From: Micractinium sp. NFX-FRZ
Taxonomy: Eukaryota > Chlorophyta > Trebouxiophyceae > Chlorellales > Chlorellaceae
Assembly (NCBI GenBank): GCA_029339195.1
Contig: JAPTJF010000127.1
Span: 62,001 to 126,000, forward strand
Reading direction: 5' to 3'
Length of the DNA: 64,000 nt
Below, piece after piece: positions 1 to 10,804 of this stretch (positions are counted from its first letter, which is position 1; each line of letters begins with the position of its first letter). The notes beneath the pieces were generated by a model that was given only the letters and a program-made list of their open reading frames with translations, had not been told where the DNA came from and ran no database searches. The position numbers were made by a program, and so were the translations under genes.

Positions 1-532
1 CGCCTTGGCAAATGCTGTCCTGCTCAGCTGACAGTTAGCGTCTTCAATGTCAGGAAACGGCCCCAGCGCTAGCTCGGCCCAGGTAGGCGGGCGAGGAGGT
101 GCCTCGGCCTGCCCGTCTCTCCCCTGTGTGTCAGGAGGCTTGTGATCCCTGGGATTCGGCACCATGTTCTCAGGGTTGGCAGGGGAGTGCTGGCGCCGGC
201 CGCACCCTCGACGGTCGCCCTCAGCCTGCTAGCACAACAACCTAGCGCCCGTCTCCGCTGGCCATTTTCACGACAACAATGCGAGCCCCCCACCCGCACC
301 TACAGGGCGCGGCAACTAGCAGCCCAGCCGCCGCCGCAGCGGCACGCAACCGCCCCACCTCAGCCGCCGCCAGCCGCCGCCTGCTGGAGCAGCAGATGGG
401 ACCCCTGCCTGGCCCCTCGGCCGCCCCAGCCGCCGCACCGCCACATGAGGTGAGGATGGGCAGCTACATGCTGCGCCTCTGTCTTTGTCTGTCGTTACAG
501 GGGGTGCCAGAACAGAAGGGGTTGGCGCAGCT
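1..532. other. Left-edge region without a supported gene
   Basis: No exon can be defended here. An open frame from the ATG at 279 ends at a plausible donor (449/450) and a good acceptor lies at 500, but the phase of that join does not match the downstream zinc-finger frame. The stretch may be 5' UTR with an intron of the downstream U-box gene, or the tail of a gene lying outside the window. Confidence 0.4.
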
Positions 533-2033
533 ATGCAGCGGCGCTCCCGCCGCAACGCACATCTGGCCCTTGCACACTACTGCCCGCCCGCCCCGCAGGC
601 GCCGCCGCCCCTCACCCCGTCTACCCCGCCAACCCGGCAGCAGGCGCAGCAGGCGCAGCACTACAAAGTGGTTCGTTGTTGGCACTACAGCCGCATGGGG
701 CAGTGCCCTCACGGCAGCAGGTGGGTGCCGCCAAGGGGATTGTAGGGCTGGGCGGGGCACTGCCTGCTGCAGCCAGGCCAAGCCAACCATGCAGCGCAAG
801 GAAGATGCACTTGAGTCCAGTCTCATGCGGGTGTGCTGACAGGTGCTGGCCATCGCTGCCGCCCTGCCTGCACGCAGGTGCACCTATGCACACGGGCGGG
901 AGGAGCTGCAGCGCTACACAGCGCTCGCGCAGCGGCAGGCGGCGGGGCAGCGGGCACGGGGCGGCATCGACAGCGGCAGGGGTGCCCGCCCCGGCGGGGG
1001 TTTTGAGTCGCACTCCAGCAGCGTGGGTGGTGGCCGCAGCGGGGCCCACGCGCAGCGGGCCCAGGTGCCGCAGCTGCCTCCACCCAGTGCCAGCGACGCA
1101 GAGTTTGCTGCCTTCTTAGCTGGCATGGAGAGCATTGCACTGGAGCAGACAACAGCACCGCCGCTGGCGCCGCCCAGCGCTGGTGGTGACGACGCATTTG
1201 CTGCTTTCCTGGAGGAAATGGAGCAGAGCGTGCTTGGGCCGGGCGGCAGCAGCAGCAGCGGCAGCGGGGACAGCGGGGCCAGTGGCAGCAGGCGACCAAC
1301 AGTGGCAGCAACGCTTGCTCAGGCAGCAGCGGCCCCTGGACTGGCGCCGATGGCGCCGCTCCCAGTCCATGATGCTGCGGTAGGCAGCTCTCAGCATGTA
1401 CAGCGCATGCAGCGGCCGGGCAGCGGGGCGGTCGTCTCCTGCTCTGCATCTGCCGATGTTGTGGGCGCCAGCAGCAGCAGCAAAGGCTTGAGCGGCAGCA
1501 TCAGCGGCGGTGAGCACAGCAACGCCAGCGCCGTCGGCAGCAGCAGTGCCTGTGGCAGCAGCGGCAGCAGCGGAGAGGCGTTGGACTCTGAGCTTCTGGG
1601 TGTGCTGCACCGCCGCTTCCACTCGCTGCTGTGCCCCATCACTTTGGAGCCCTTCACAGAACCGGTGGTGGCGGCGGATGGTATGGTGTATGAGAGGAGT
1701 GCAATCGAGCAGTGGCTGTACAAGTGAGAGGTCTGGGGAGGGAGGAGGAAGGGGTGGGAGAGGAAGGGTGCAGGCTGTTGGTGGGTGCTCGGTGTGACTG
1801 AAAGTGCACCACAAGCTACGCGTGCGTTGCCACACCAATCCTCCCCACGCCCTGCCCACCCATCCCCTCTGCTCCCTCCCCCACCCTGCCCTCCCCGCAG
1901 GGAGGGTCACGACACCTCCCCCCTCACCAACCAGCCGCTGGCCCACAAGCTGCTCATGCCCTGCCCGGTCATGCGGCGGTGCGTGGAGGAGGCGGTGGCG
2001 ATGCTGAGGACGGTGCGCCAGCAGGTACTGTGA
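533..2033 (+). CDS. CCCH zinc finger / U-box protein, putative E3 ubiquitin ligase
   Basis: Three exons, 533-720, 878-1723 and 1901-2033, give 388 aa with phases that match. An RNA-binding-type CCCH finger spans residues 49-68 (C-x8-C-x5-C-x3-H) and is split by intron 1 just before its third Cys. The middle is low-complexity Ser/Gly/Ala, with two copies of a D-x2-F-A-A-F-L-x2-M-E motif (around 1098-1128 and 1188-1221). The C-terminal U-box (residues about 306-380) starts LLCPITLEPFTEPVVAADG and continues across intron 2. U-boxes recruit E2 enzymes for ubiquitin transfer; a CCCH finger suggests an RNA or RNP target. The start is the weak point: 533 is the first ATG of the frame, but an upstream exon is possible. 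The domain calls are secure; the substrate is unknown. Confidence 0.85.
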
Positions 2034-2460
2034 CGGCGACTGCAGGTGCTTGCGGGCAGGTGCATGTTTTTTGCTGGCACAGCCAGTGCTGCGTGCGAAG
2101 CTTTCTTGAAACCTGAAGCCACCGCAGCAGCGGCAAGCGGCAGAGTGGAAGCCATGCACCAGCCCATGCCCTCTCACTCTCTCTCGAAGTCAATCTCCTC
2201 TCGCACAAGTGCATCACTGTCATTGCCACCTGTTTTCTTTAATGGCAGCAAGATCAGGAAGGGGAAGGCGCGGTGCTGCAGTGAGACAAGGTTGTTACCA
2301 GGCATGTCAGTAGCTACAGGCATGTGCTTTGGTCGCCCGCTGCAGCGGCGGCGCTGACTAGGCTGTGCTGACTGGGCGATGGAATTCGCCTCCTGACCCC
2401 TCCGCATCTGCGTTGTCATACCTTCAAAGTAGTTCACGAGATTCCCAGGGGCCCGCAGCA
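2034..2460. other. Intergenic, U-box gene to ankyrin gene
   Basis: About 430 bp between two same-strand genes. It should hold the U-box 3' UTR and the ankyrin gene promoter. No TGTAA motif, TATA box or coding segment was recognised. Confidence 0.4.
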
Positions 2461-5400
2461 ATGTCAGTTGCCTGGCCGCCTTTCTGCACGGCGGTTCTCT
2501 CGGGAGACGTGACGTGCGTTCAAGCGGCGGCAGTTATCGCCGAAGATTTGGATTGGCAAGACGCCGCAACGGCCTTGCACCTCGCAGCCATTACCGACTT
2601 TTCGGACGCGGTGCCGCTGCTGGTTGCCGCTGGCGCACACCTCAACAACTACTGGGCGCCCAACAACGTGCCGGTTGATCCCCTGGTGCCCGGCATGCAG
2701 GTTGGTCTGCATGCTTGCGCTGGCGTGCCCGCCGCACTTTTGCCAACAGCACCGCTCCCAGCGAGCACCGCCGGCCCCGTTGCCAACCCAGCTCTCCCCT
2801 TGTCGCTCCGCACTGCAGGCGCGCAAGGTGCGCCAGATCCAGGTTGTGTGCGCAAAGCTTGCGCTGGAGAAGGCGGCAGCGCTGGGGCACATTGACACGG
2901 TGCGGGCGCTGCTGGCGGCGGGCGCCCGCGTGCGCACCGCCCACCTGGGCGTGCTGCACCTGCTGCTGCAGGCGGGGGAGGATGAGGAGAAGGCATTTAA
3001 GGCGCGGCAGCTGGGCGCAGTGCTTGTGGAGGGGTGCCGGGCGCGGGCGGCAGACCCGGCGGCGGCGGCTGTGGAGCCCTGGGACTTGCACCTTGTGGGT
3101 GCTGCCCTGGCCACGCTGCTGGGCAGCTATGTCAGTGCCGGCGACACGCGCGCTGACCAGCTGCGCTGCCTGCTGGAGGCAAACAGCAAGGGCTGGCTGC
3201 GTGGCCAGCAGCGCAGCGATGACGTGGCCAGGCTGATGACCACCGCGCCGTTCGCGGCCCTCAATAGCGTCGCGCTGTGCCAGCTGTGGATGGCGGCCCC
3301 GCCGCTGCGCAACCAGCCACTGCTCAAACTGGTGTGCATGGCGGCACTTAAAGGCAGCAAGAAGGTGGTGTCGCTCCTGCTCAGGCACCCATCCACGCTG
3401 CGGGACATTCGGGACAGCATCCCTTGGGAGCAGGCGTGGCGGGAGCGGTATGGGGAGTGGAGCAGGCGCTCCGCCCAGGAGCAGCAGCCGGACCAGCGGC
3501 CCGCTTTCAGCATGCTGGGCCCGGGCGCCGCTCCGCCAGACAAGCACGGCTACGCGACAGCTGGCGCGGCGCTTTCGGGGCGAGGGGAGCTGCTTCAGCT
3601 GCTGCTGGAGGCGGGCTTCACCGTCAGCGTGCACAGCCTCAACCTGGTGTGCTCAGCCCATGCGGTGAGCGAGGGAGCAGCCGGGCAACCGTGCCGGGCC
3701 GGGTGGGACGGCTTGAGGGCAGTGTGGTGGTGGGAAGCTATGGGTGCGAGGTCAGCCGCCACAGAGCACAGACGGACTCAATCAACCAGCAACAGTTGGC
3801 ATGCGCGTGTTTGGCACGCAGGAAGGCAGCCGCGCCAGAGCTGTCTCTCAGTGATGGCTCCTGCATGCAAGGTGCAGGCACTTGCTGCAAAGTGGCCAGC
3901 TTATGCCCAGCTTGCAGCCTTGGCGGTGCTTTGAACCGCCTCCAGCCGGCATGCCCAGCTCACAGTCGGGCAATGTGCACAGCAAGCCTGCCTGCCTGCT
4001 GCGCTTGGCAGTGTCTGCCTGCCTGTCTGCCTGCCTGTCCGTGTGCCAAAATCTCCACGTGCCTACTCTGGCGCATGCTGGCTTCCCCACCCACCGTGTT
4101 GCAGCACGCTGCGCTGGAGGCGGTGCCGCTGCTGCTGAAGGCAGTCGGCGCTGGGCGCCTGCTGGAGGTGCCACGTGAGCTGGCCAGCGTCAGCTGGTGC
4201 CCCATCTACGGCCTCCTTGAGAGCCACCTCATGCGGCAGCGAGAGGTGAGAAGGAGTCGGTTGCCGTGCGGGCAAAGAAGCCATGGCGCGTGGGTGGGGG
4301 ATGCGGGCCACGGGAGGTTGCAGAGGCATGGTGTGGCACATGCATGGTGGCATCCTTGGCATTCTCTGCACATGCACCCAACGACTGGGCAGCAATGTGC
4401 TCGTTGGCCAGCTGTTGTGGCACTCCATCGCTCACTCACCCACCAACTTGCTCGCTCACAATGGATCCCTGCAGCAGGCAAGTGCCAGCGACGGCGGCAG
4501 CAGCCCTGCCACTGACAGCGACGGCGGCAGCAGCCCTGCCACTGACAGCGCCGCTGCCGCGGCCCTGTCCAAGCGGCAGGCCATCCACATCAACTCCTTG
4601 CGCCTCATGGAGAGCCTGGTGGGCGCTGGGTACCGGCCCACCCAGTCGTTTGACAGCGTGCTGACTCCGGATGGGGCGCGGGTGGAGGGCTTCCGCCCGC
4701 TGGAGGCGCCGCCTGCCAGCTGGGAGGTCGACGGCCAGAACAGGCAAGAGGGGGAGGGGGGCGGGCAGTGTGCGCATGCGCTGATGGCCTCTGAGAGCAG
4801 AGCACGCTGCATAAGGCAGAGAGCAGTGCAGTGTGGCGCAGCGCAGTGCAGTGCAGTGCAGTGCATGGCTTGGCGTGGGTGATGCTTGTGGTGGGCAGTC
4901 GGGGTGGCTGGGAGAGGCAGCGTGGGCTGGGGGAGGGGATCTGTCAGGCGGGTGCCAGCCAGAGTCAGAACAGGCCAGCAGGCACCAGCCAGTCAGAATA
5001 AGCTAGCAGGCACCAGCATCTGCCCACCACCACCACACTCCCGCTTCGACCGGGGCGCCACCCTAGAAACACGAGCAGGCACTAGGCGCTGCGCCCACTC
5101 GCCTCCCTCCCTCTCCACCTGTGTTGAACTTAACACGCGCTTTGCAGCGCCGGGCACCGCGCCCCCGGTGCCCTCCTCAGTGGGACTGACCTCACTGCCG
5201 GACCCCTCTCCCGCTGTGCCCACCCGCCTGCCCACACCCAGGTACCTGTGGATGACAGCCCTGCACGTGCCCTGGGAGCCGGACACCCACCGCCGCTTCC
5301 CACGGGCCATCCAGGAGGCGGTGCGCCTGCTGCTGCTCGTCAGCTTCCGCCCCATCACCACCTACTCCCCCGTCAAGAAGCGCGCCCGCGGGGGCGGCTG

Positions 5401-6018
5401 GACCCTCAGGGTGCAGCGGCGCACCGGGCTGGCCAGGTGGGTGACTGGGAGCGGCGGCAGTGCGGGCGTTTCTGGGGCTTGCGTGGGCATGGGGCATGGT
5501 AGATGGAGGAGCAGGCGAGTGCTCACAACCAGCAAGCGGGTGCTGGTTGGGCAAGTGACCATTGGCGCCACACGGAAGTGTGGAGGAGACACCCTCATGT
5601 CAGTGGCACTACAAGTGGTCTGCCAACATTGGTGCCGCCGGGGTCTGCGCCTTTGCTTGACAATCCTACAAGGCGAACACCCGCTCGTTGGGGAGGCAAC
5701 CGGGCTTGCATCTGGTGGCTCTTGGCAATCACTGCCAAGCGTCTCATCACGCCTCCAAGCTGTCTCTTGGGGGTCTGTGTCGCAAGTTTCTTTGCGAAAA
5801 AACATACTGTAAGCCCAAACAAGCAAGCCACCTTCAAAGTCATACCCCCCCCCCCACCCACCCACCCACCCCCCCTCCCCCCCTCCCTGCCCACCTCCCC
5901 GCCTCCCTGCAGCCTGCCCCCCGATCTGATGAGCGGCATCATGGGGAGGGCCGCCTACCCGCTGTCCGCCTGGAACCCACCTCTGCCGGAGCTGGAGGAT
6001 GCGGCAGGCCAGCGCTGA
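2461..6018 (+). CDS. Ankyrin-repeat-like protein, 598 aa
   Basis: Six phase-consistent exons: 2461-2700, 2819-3664, 4105-4245, 4475-4743, 5242-5436, 5913-6018. The N-terminus has ankyrin-like helices (TALHLAAITDFSDAVPLLVA, then LGHIDTVRALLAAGARV), followed by looser repeats such as GRGELLQLLLEAGF. Ankyrin repeats are protein-interaction scaffolds; no catalytic domain is visible, so the partner is unknown. Exon 4 opens with a perfect direct repeat encoding two copies of SDGGSSPATD. Intron 4 begins with GC instead of GT (AACAG/GCAAGA at 4743/4744); the split AG+G codon confirms the join. The last intron ends in a long C-rich tract (5846-5912). The start at 2461 is the first ATG in frame with the repeat. 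Confidence 0.82.
4486..4533 (+). repeat. Coding direct repeat, 2 x 24 bp
   Basis: Two adjacent 24-bp copies inside exon 4 of the ankyrin-like gene, each encoding S-D-G-G-S-S-P-A-T-D with overlap. The copies look nearly identical at nucleotide level, so this is a recent in-frame duplication and probably length-variable between strains. Confidence 0.8.
5846..5912 (+). repeat. Poly-C / CCCA tract at a splice acceptor
   Basis: A run of C with interspersed CCCA units ends at the acceptor (5912/5913) of the last ankyrin-gene intron. It serves as an extreme polypyrimidine tract, and its complement is G-rich enough to fold into a G-quadruplex. Confidence 0.7.
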
Positions 6019-6865
6019 CTGACTGACTGTGTGTGTGCCCACCAGGGGCGGTGAAGTTCAAGAAGGGACGATGCACCCCTGGGGCGCAGATGCAGCTGCA
6101 GGCTAAGCGTGGGGCCCGCCGGCTGCCATGCTGCTGGTGCTGATTGTACGACTGTAGCCGAGTAATGTTCGAGCTGACAGCACAGTGGCACAGATATTGT
6201 ACTGCCTCAAAGAGTAAGCTGTGCGGCCTGCTGAGGTGCAGAGATGGCGGGCACCCAACGAGCTGGGGATGCTGTGCTGTGGCAGGCCTTCCTTGGAGCG
6301 GCCAGCTAGCGTGCTCCACCCTGCTGTGGTGGAGGGTGGTGCTCAGTGTGCCAGCCGGCGGTTGATGTGATTCCCCATCAAACTGCCGGCTTAGAGGGAG
6401 CTAAGGTTGGCACAAGCCAAGTTTGGTACCATCAGTATGTTTGGTACCAGTGGCCCAGGCGGTCCTGCCTGGGCCACCCTTGCATCCACCAACGTGATTG
6501 CTGTTCTGAGCCACCTCAATACTTGAAGCAACAGCAGCAAATAAGAAGAAGAAGAGGAAGAAGAAGGAGGAGAAGAAGAGCAACGTGGGAGCCCCCACAC
6601 AAAGACTGGCACCTTGCGTGAGCTTCGCGGGGCAGCCTGCCTTGGGTTGCCCCTGGTCTGGAGGTGGCTCCTCGCACGGGGCCCACGTGCAACTGCATTT
6701 GCGCATGATTCGCTCCTCGGCAGTGCTCCGAGCATCAAGAAATGCAGGCCACTTGAGAGGGAGGCGAACGACTGGGAACGCCAGCGCCGGGGGTTCCGCC
6801 GCCGGCAGCGAGTGCCGAGCCGAGCAAAGGCAGGGAGGCAAATCAGGTGGCAGGACTCGCAGCTT
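6019..6865. other. Intergenic with GAA-rich microsatellite
   Basis: About 850 bp between the ankyrin-like gene and a membrane protein gene. It contains an imperfect AAG/GGA purine tract at about 6541-6580 and two copies of TTTGGTACCA around 6421-6450. No exon was recognised. Confidence 0.45.
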
Positions 6866-8577
6866 ATGGCAGCTCGCCCGGGGCCGCCTCCCGCACAAGC
6901 GGCAGGGCCACCCCCGCCGTCGTCGCCGCCGCCGCCGCCGCCCCTCGTGGAGCGGCTGGCACGGCGGGGAGAGGCAGCCATCCTTGTGTGGGGGCTGCTG
7001 ATTCAGGTCGTCAGCCTGGCCACCAACAGCACAGCTTGGGTACGGCTTGGGTACGCGCGCCAGGCAGCGTTGTTCGTGGTGCGCCTGGCAGCGCTGGCGG
7101 CGATCCACCTCCTCTCCCACCGCTCCTGGCTGGCGCTCAGGTGAGAGAGGCAGTGACATGGCACATGCAACTTTGCCTCTGCATGCTGGGCCCTGCGTCC
7201 CAGGACTCTCCAGTTGGCAACAGCTGCTGCATCCTTCCTTTGTTTCCAACTGACATTTGCAGGGGCTGGGTCATTCTGGCTCTCCGCGTCTCGATTGCCA
7301 CCCTCCAGTGGAGTGCCTGGGTGAGGTGGCACCCAGCGCTGCCGCTTGCCGCAGCAGAGCAGCAAAGCAGCCGATGCCCGCCCTCGTGCTCAGCCAGCAG
7401 GCGGCCCGCCGTTGCACCCATCCATCAGCCTCTGGTGGCTGGGCTGCTTGCTGCACCCTCCGATACACCGAATGGCCCAACCTCCCACTGCTTCTCCGCA
7501 TGCATGCAGGAAGGAGCTGCCATTACCATGCGCCGCCCCGCCACGCCCGGCGCCCTGGGCGCGCTCCAGGACTGGGGCAGGGCCGCCGTAGGTGAGTGCA
7601 CCACGTGGCTGGGCACGGCGGGCGCTGTGAGGCGCGTGCACACTGGGTGGGCGGAAGTGTGGGCCCGGCAGTGGCGCCATCCGCTGTGGGATTGGGATGG
7701 CTGCCCCGGGGCTTCCAGGGCCGCCAAGGCAGCCGATCATGACTCAACCCGTCCCCCGCCTCCTTGCCCCTCTGCGCATGCAGGCACCCGCCTGCTGCTG
7801 ATGGTGGTTGTGTCAATCGTGCTGCACCTGCCACCACTGGTGCTTTTGGTGCAGCAGGCGCTGATACTGCCGTTGCTGGCCACGAGCCGCGACTTTTGCG
7901 CCACCCCGCTGCTGACGGCCCCGCTGACGCAGCACCGGCTGGGCAGGCTTTGGGATCTGCTGCAAGCAACGCCCCTCATGCCGCTGCCATCGCCGCTGCA
8001 CGGCACTGCACTGCAAGGGGGAGCCGAGCCGACGGGTGAGCGGCACGTTTGCAAAGCTGCCTGGGAACTGCGGCCACGTGCGGCAAGCATATGCCTGTGT
8101 GCCTCTCCATCTTCCCGTCCTGTTCTGGGCATTTTGGAGACTCAGGGAGACCTTGACCTTGCCCTCCCCGCCATCCCATTGTGCCCTGCAGAGGCAGACA
8201 CTGCCCGGCTGCAGTGCCTCTCCATCTTCACCTGGCACCTCCTCATGCTGGGCGCTGTGGTCCCTGTCGTGGTCGCCGCACGGCGCGTCCCCTTAGGCCA
8301 CGAACATCAGCAGGAGGAGGAGCAGCAGCAGGAGCAGCAGCGACAGAACGAGCTGCGGCAGCGGCGGCCCGAGGGTACCACTCTCAAGGCAGCTGTGCAG
8401 CAGGCCAGGCGGGTGGCTGCAGCGGCCGGCAGGGTGTGGTCACAAGCAGAACAGGGCGTGCGTGAGGGCTGCCGCATTGGCATGCTGCAGCTCTTGGCCG
8501 CGCTGTGGCTGGTGGCAGGCATCTGTTGGATGCTGGCGGTGGCTGCGGCAGTTGCTGTCTTGGAGCGTACACCTTGA
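6866..8577 (+). CDS. Multipass membrane protein, unknown function, 350 aa
   Basis: Five phase-consistent exons: 6866-7140, 7263-7320, 7510-7591, 7784-8035, 8192-8577. After a Pro/Ala-rich N-terminus there are about six hydrophobic stretches, for example AAILVWGLLIQVVSLA, AALFVVRLAALAAIHLL, LLLMVVVSIVLHLPPLVLLV, HLLMLGAVVPVVVAA and a C-terminal helix ending before VLERTP. A Gln/Glu-rich, then basic cytosolic-looking segment (about 8308-8420) lies between the last two helices. I do not recognise the family. Topology is the only functional inference. It converges with another multipass gene, leaving under 300 bp between stop codons. Confidence 0.72.
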
Positions 8578-8874
8578 GGCTGCCCTGTGCATCAACCAGG
8601 CTGGTTGCCGCACTCTGAACAAACGCTCCCCAACCAACCTTGTGTCCGTCGATCGGCCGTGTCTTTTTTCGTTTTCTCCAGTGCAGCTCCGCCCCCTACT
8701 TCTTTTCCACTTTGCCACCAGATGTTTCCCTTCCTCTGCTCGCCAAGCAGCACCCGTCTCTATACACGCTCGCATTCTTAAATGAGACGTCTACATAAAA
8801 CATATAGCAGGCTCACATCACTGATTACATAATGAATTTCACTGTCGTAAAAGGCGCAGCAGCGGACGCCTAGT
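8578..8874. other. Convergent 3' region of two membrane-protein genes
   Basis: About 300 bp between the stop codons at 8577 (+) and 8875 (-). TTACA at 8825-8829 is TGTAA on the minus strand, 46 bp past the minus-strand stop, and is a good polyadenylation signal for that gene. No TGTAA was seen for the plus gene. Confidence 0.6.
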
Positions 8875-10403
8875 TCAGTCAGCCTTGCGTGCGCCCCCCT
8901 CATCAGGGCGCTGCCCCTGCCCATGTGAGAGGATGCGTGTGCCTCCCTGCCCCTGCCCCTGTCCCGCAGCTCCCACCCAGCCCTCTGCAGCCAGCAGCAC
9001 AATGGCAGCAAAGCCCAGTGCGCTGCCCCCAAACAGCACCTGCACCGTGCCCAGCCAGGGCCCGGCTGCGGCGCACAGCAGAGGGTCCAGCGGCAGGCAG
9101 ATGCCCATGGAACCGACAGCCAGTGCGGCCAGCAGCAGGCGCGGCAGCTGGCGGGCACGCTGGCGTGGTGTCGCAGCCGCCCAGCGCTGCAGCAGGGTGT
9201 GGCTGGTGGCGACGGCTGCCAGCGCGGTGAGGCCCAGATACACGGCTGCGTGGGCAGGGCGGCAGCCGGGGGGAGAGCGGTTGGGGTGAGGGGTGGAGGA
9301 GCAGGAGATTGTCGCAGGCGCAGCGTGCAGCAGGAGCAGGAGGTTGTCGCAGGCGCAGCGTGTGCAGCAAAAGCAGGAGGGAAACGGTGTGATTCAAGCC
9401 AGCGGTTGCCTTGGCAGCTGGTGCGTGCAGCAGAGACTGGCCGCCTGCCAGACCCACGGATCACCTTCAGGCACCCAGGGCAGTTGTGCGAGCTCGTTGC
9501 CCACCACCGCGGCCAGCAGCAGCAGGAAGGCTGCCCAGCAACGGCGTGCAGCAGCGGCCGCGGCGGCTGCCGACGCTGGAGCGGGCAGCACCTGCACATT
9601 GCAGGTGTATGTTGGAAGGAAGGCATGAGTGGGTTTATCAATTGAGTGGTGTCATGCATGGTCAGATGCACAAGTGGAGGCAGCCTTGGGCCTCAGCTGA
9701 ATGCCTGGCACCAACGAGGTGCCGGCACCCCACTGTGAGCCCAGCCACAGCCCTCGCTCGACCACCCACTGAGCACTGCCGGCCTCTGCTCCTGCGCCCC
9801 GCACCTGGGAGAGCAGCAGGCACGCTGAGCTGGCCCCGGTGAACGCCACGTCAGCCAGCAGAGAGGCCCGCCACGGCGGGGTGCCACGAGGGGACAGTGT
9901 GTGGCACAGGATGGAACTGCACCCACAGGGCAGCGGATTTGGAGGACGGAGGCCGGGTTGCGGGCGGCGGTTGCAGCAAGCCATGCAAGGCGGTCATGAG
10001 GAATGGCACAGTAGGGGAGAGTGAATGCGTGCGGGCGGGCAGCACCCACCAACCCGCCAACCGTGCCCAGCACCCACCTGGCATTCATGCATCCAAAGAA
10101 GGCCAGCGAGTAGCGCAGGTAGGTGTGGCGTGCACCTCGCAGGCGGCGCATGCCAAAGAGCGCCACCAGAAGGCCCGCCAGCTGAAAGGGCAGCAGCTGT
10201 GGGTTGCGCAGGAGCAGCAGCGTGGGTGCTGCAAGGCCGCTGCCGCCCAGGGGCGGCGGCAGCGGCACCGCCGCCTGCTGCTCGGGGCAGCGCTCGGCCA
10301 GCCAGGCGGGCTGCAGCATGTGCCACAACCCTGGCCATTGTGTGGATAGGCGTCCATGAGCTGTGGGGAAGAAGTCAGCGAAGAATGTGGCTGTGGAGCT
10401 CAT
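8875..10403 (-). CDS. Multipass membrane protein, unknown function, 311 aa
   Basis: Four exons on the minus strand, 10403-10078, 9916-9805, 9591-9465 and 9245-8875, all phase-consistent. About six or seven hydrophobic segments are visible: FQLAGLLVALFGM, YLRYSLAFFGCM, SLLADVAFTGASSACLLL, CWAAFLLLLAAVVGNELA, VYLGLTALAAVATSHTLL, LLLAALAVGSMGICLPL and FGGSALGFAAIVLLAAEGW. The tail after the last helix is Gly/Gln-rich and polar. No family was recognised. It shares a divergent intergenic region of about 400 bp with the TSPO gene, so co-expression is possible. The long overlapping frame at 8778-9671 is a shadow, because its translation lacks the hydrophobic pattern. Confidence 0.7.
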
Positions 10404-10804
10404 GTCGCCTGGCTGCCTCGCCTGCCTGTCGCTGCCTGCCGCCGCTGCTGCCCCTGCCGCCAGTGGGTGCCCCTCCGGCTGCTGCTCGTAGCGCCCGGGC
10501 GGGGGAGTGGCTTGCTGGGTCCTGCCAGCCCCTTGCTAGTGCGCTCAGTGGTTCGGGGTGCGCCGGAACGCGAGGCCTCGTCTCTAAAAGGTCTCTCTGC
10601 AGCTCAAAGCGCTGCCTTCAGGTTGTAAGGTTGGCTAACGGCAGATTGGAACTGAGCAGTGGGAGCAGAGGCTCAGAGCAGCATCCCTGCTCCGTGCTGC
10701 GCGCCCGCGGAATGCAAGGCGGCTAATTGCGCGTTTCTGGCCACTGGGTCGCCTGTTGCTGGATCTCCACGACATTGGATCCCAATTGACGCTTCCTGAT
10801 CACC
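10404..10804. promoter_or_regulatory. Putative bidirectional promoter, membrane protein / TSPO
   Basis: About 400 bp separates the divergent start codons at 10403 (-) and 10805 (+). It must contain both promoters. No TATA box or known operator was recognised, so the call rests on geometry only. Confidence 0.4.

Noticed and set aside
1..449. Upstream coding exon for the U-box gene (279-449)
   Set aside because: Joining its donor at 449 to the acceptor at 500 gives the wrong phase for the zinc-finger frame, and the frame that would fit contains stops.
1116..2177. 353-aa minus-strand open frame
   Set aside because: It is antisense to the CCCH/U-box exons and reads through their introns; His/Arg/Cys-rich composition typical of reverse-frame shadows in GC-rich DNA.
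8778..9671. 297-aa minus-strand open frame
   Set aside because: Overlaps the multipass gene in another frame. The called frame has clean hydrophobic helices and matching splice phases; this one is Cys/Trp/Arg-rich without pattern.
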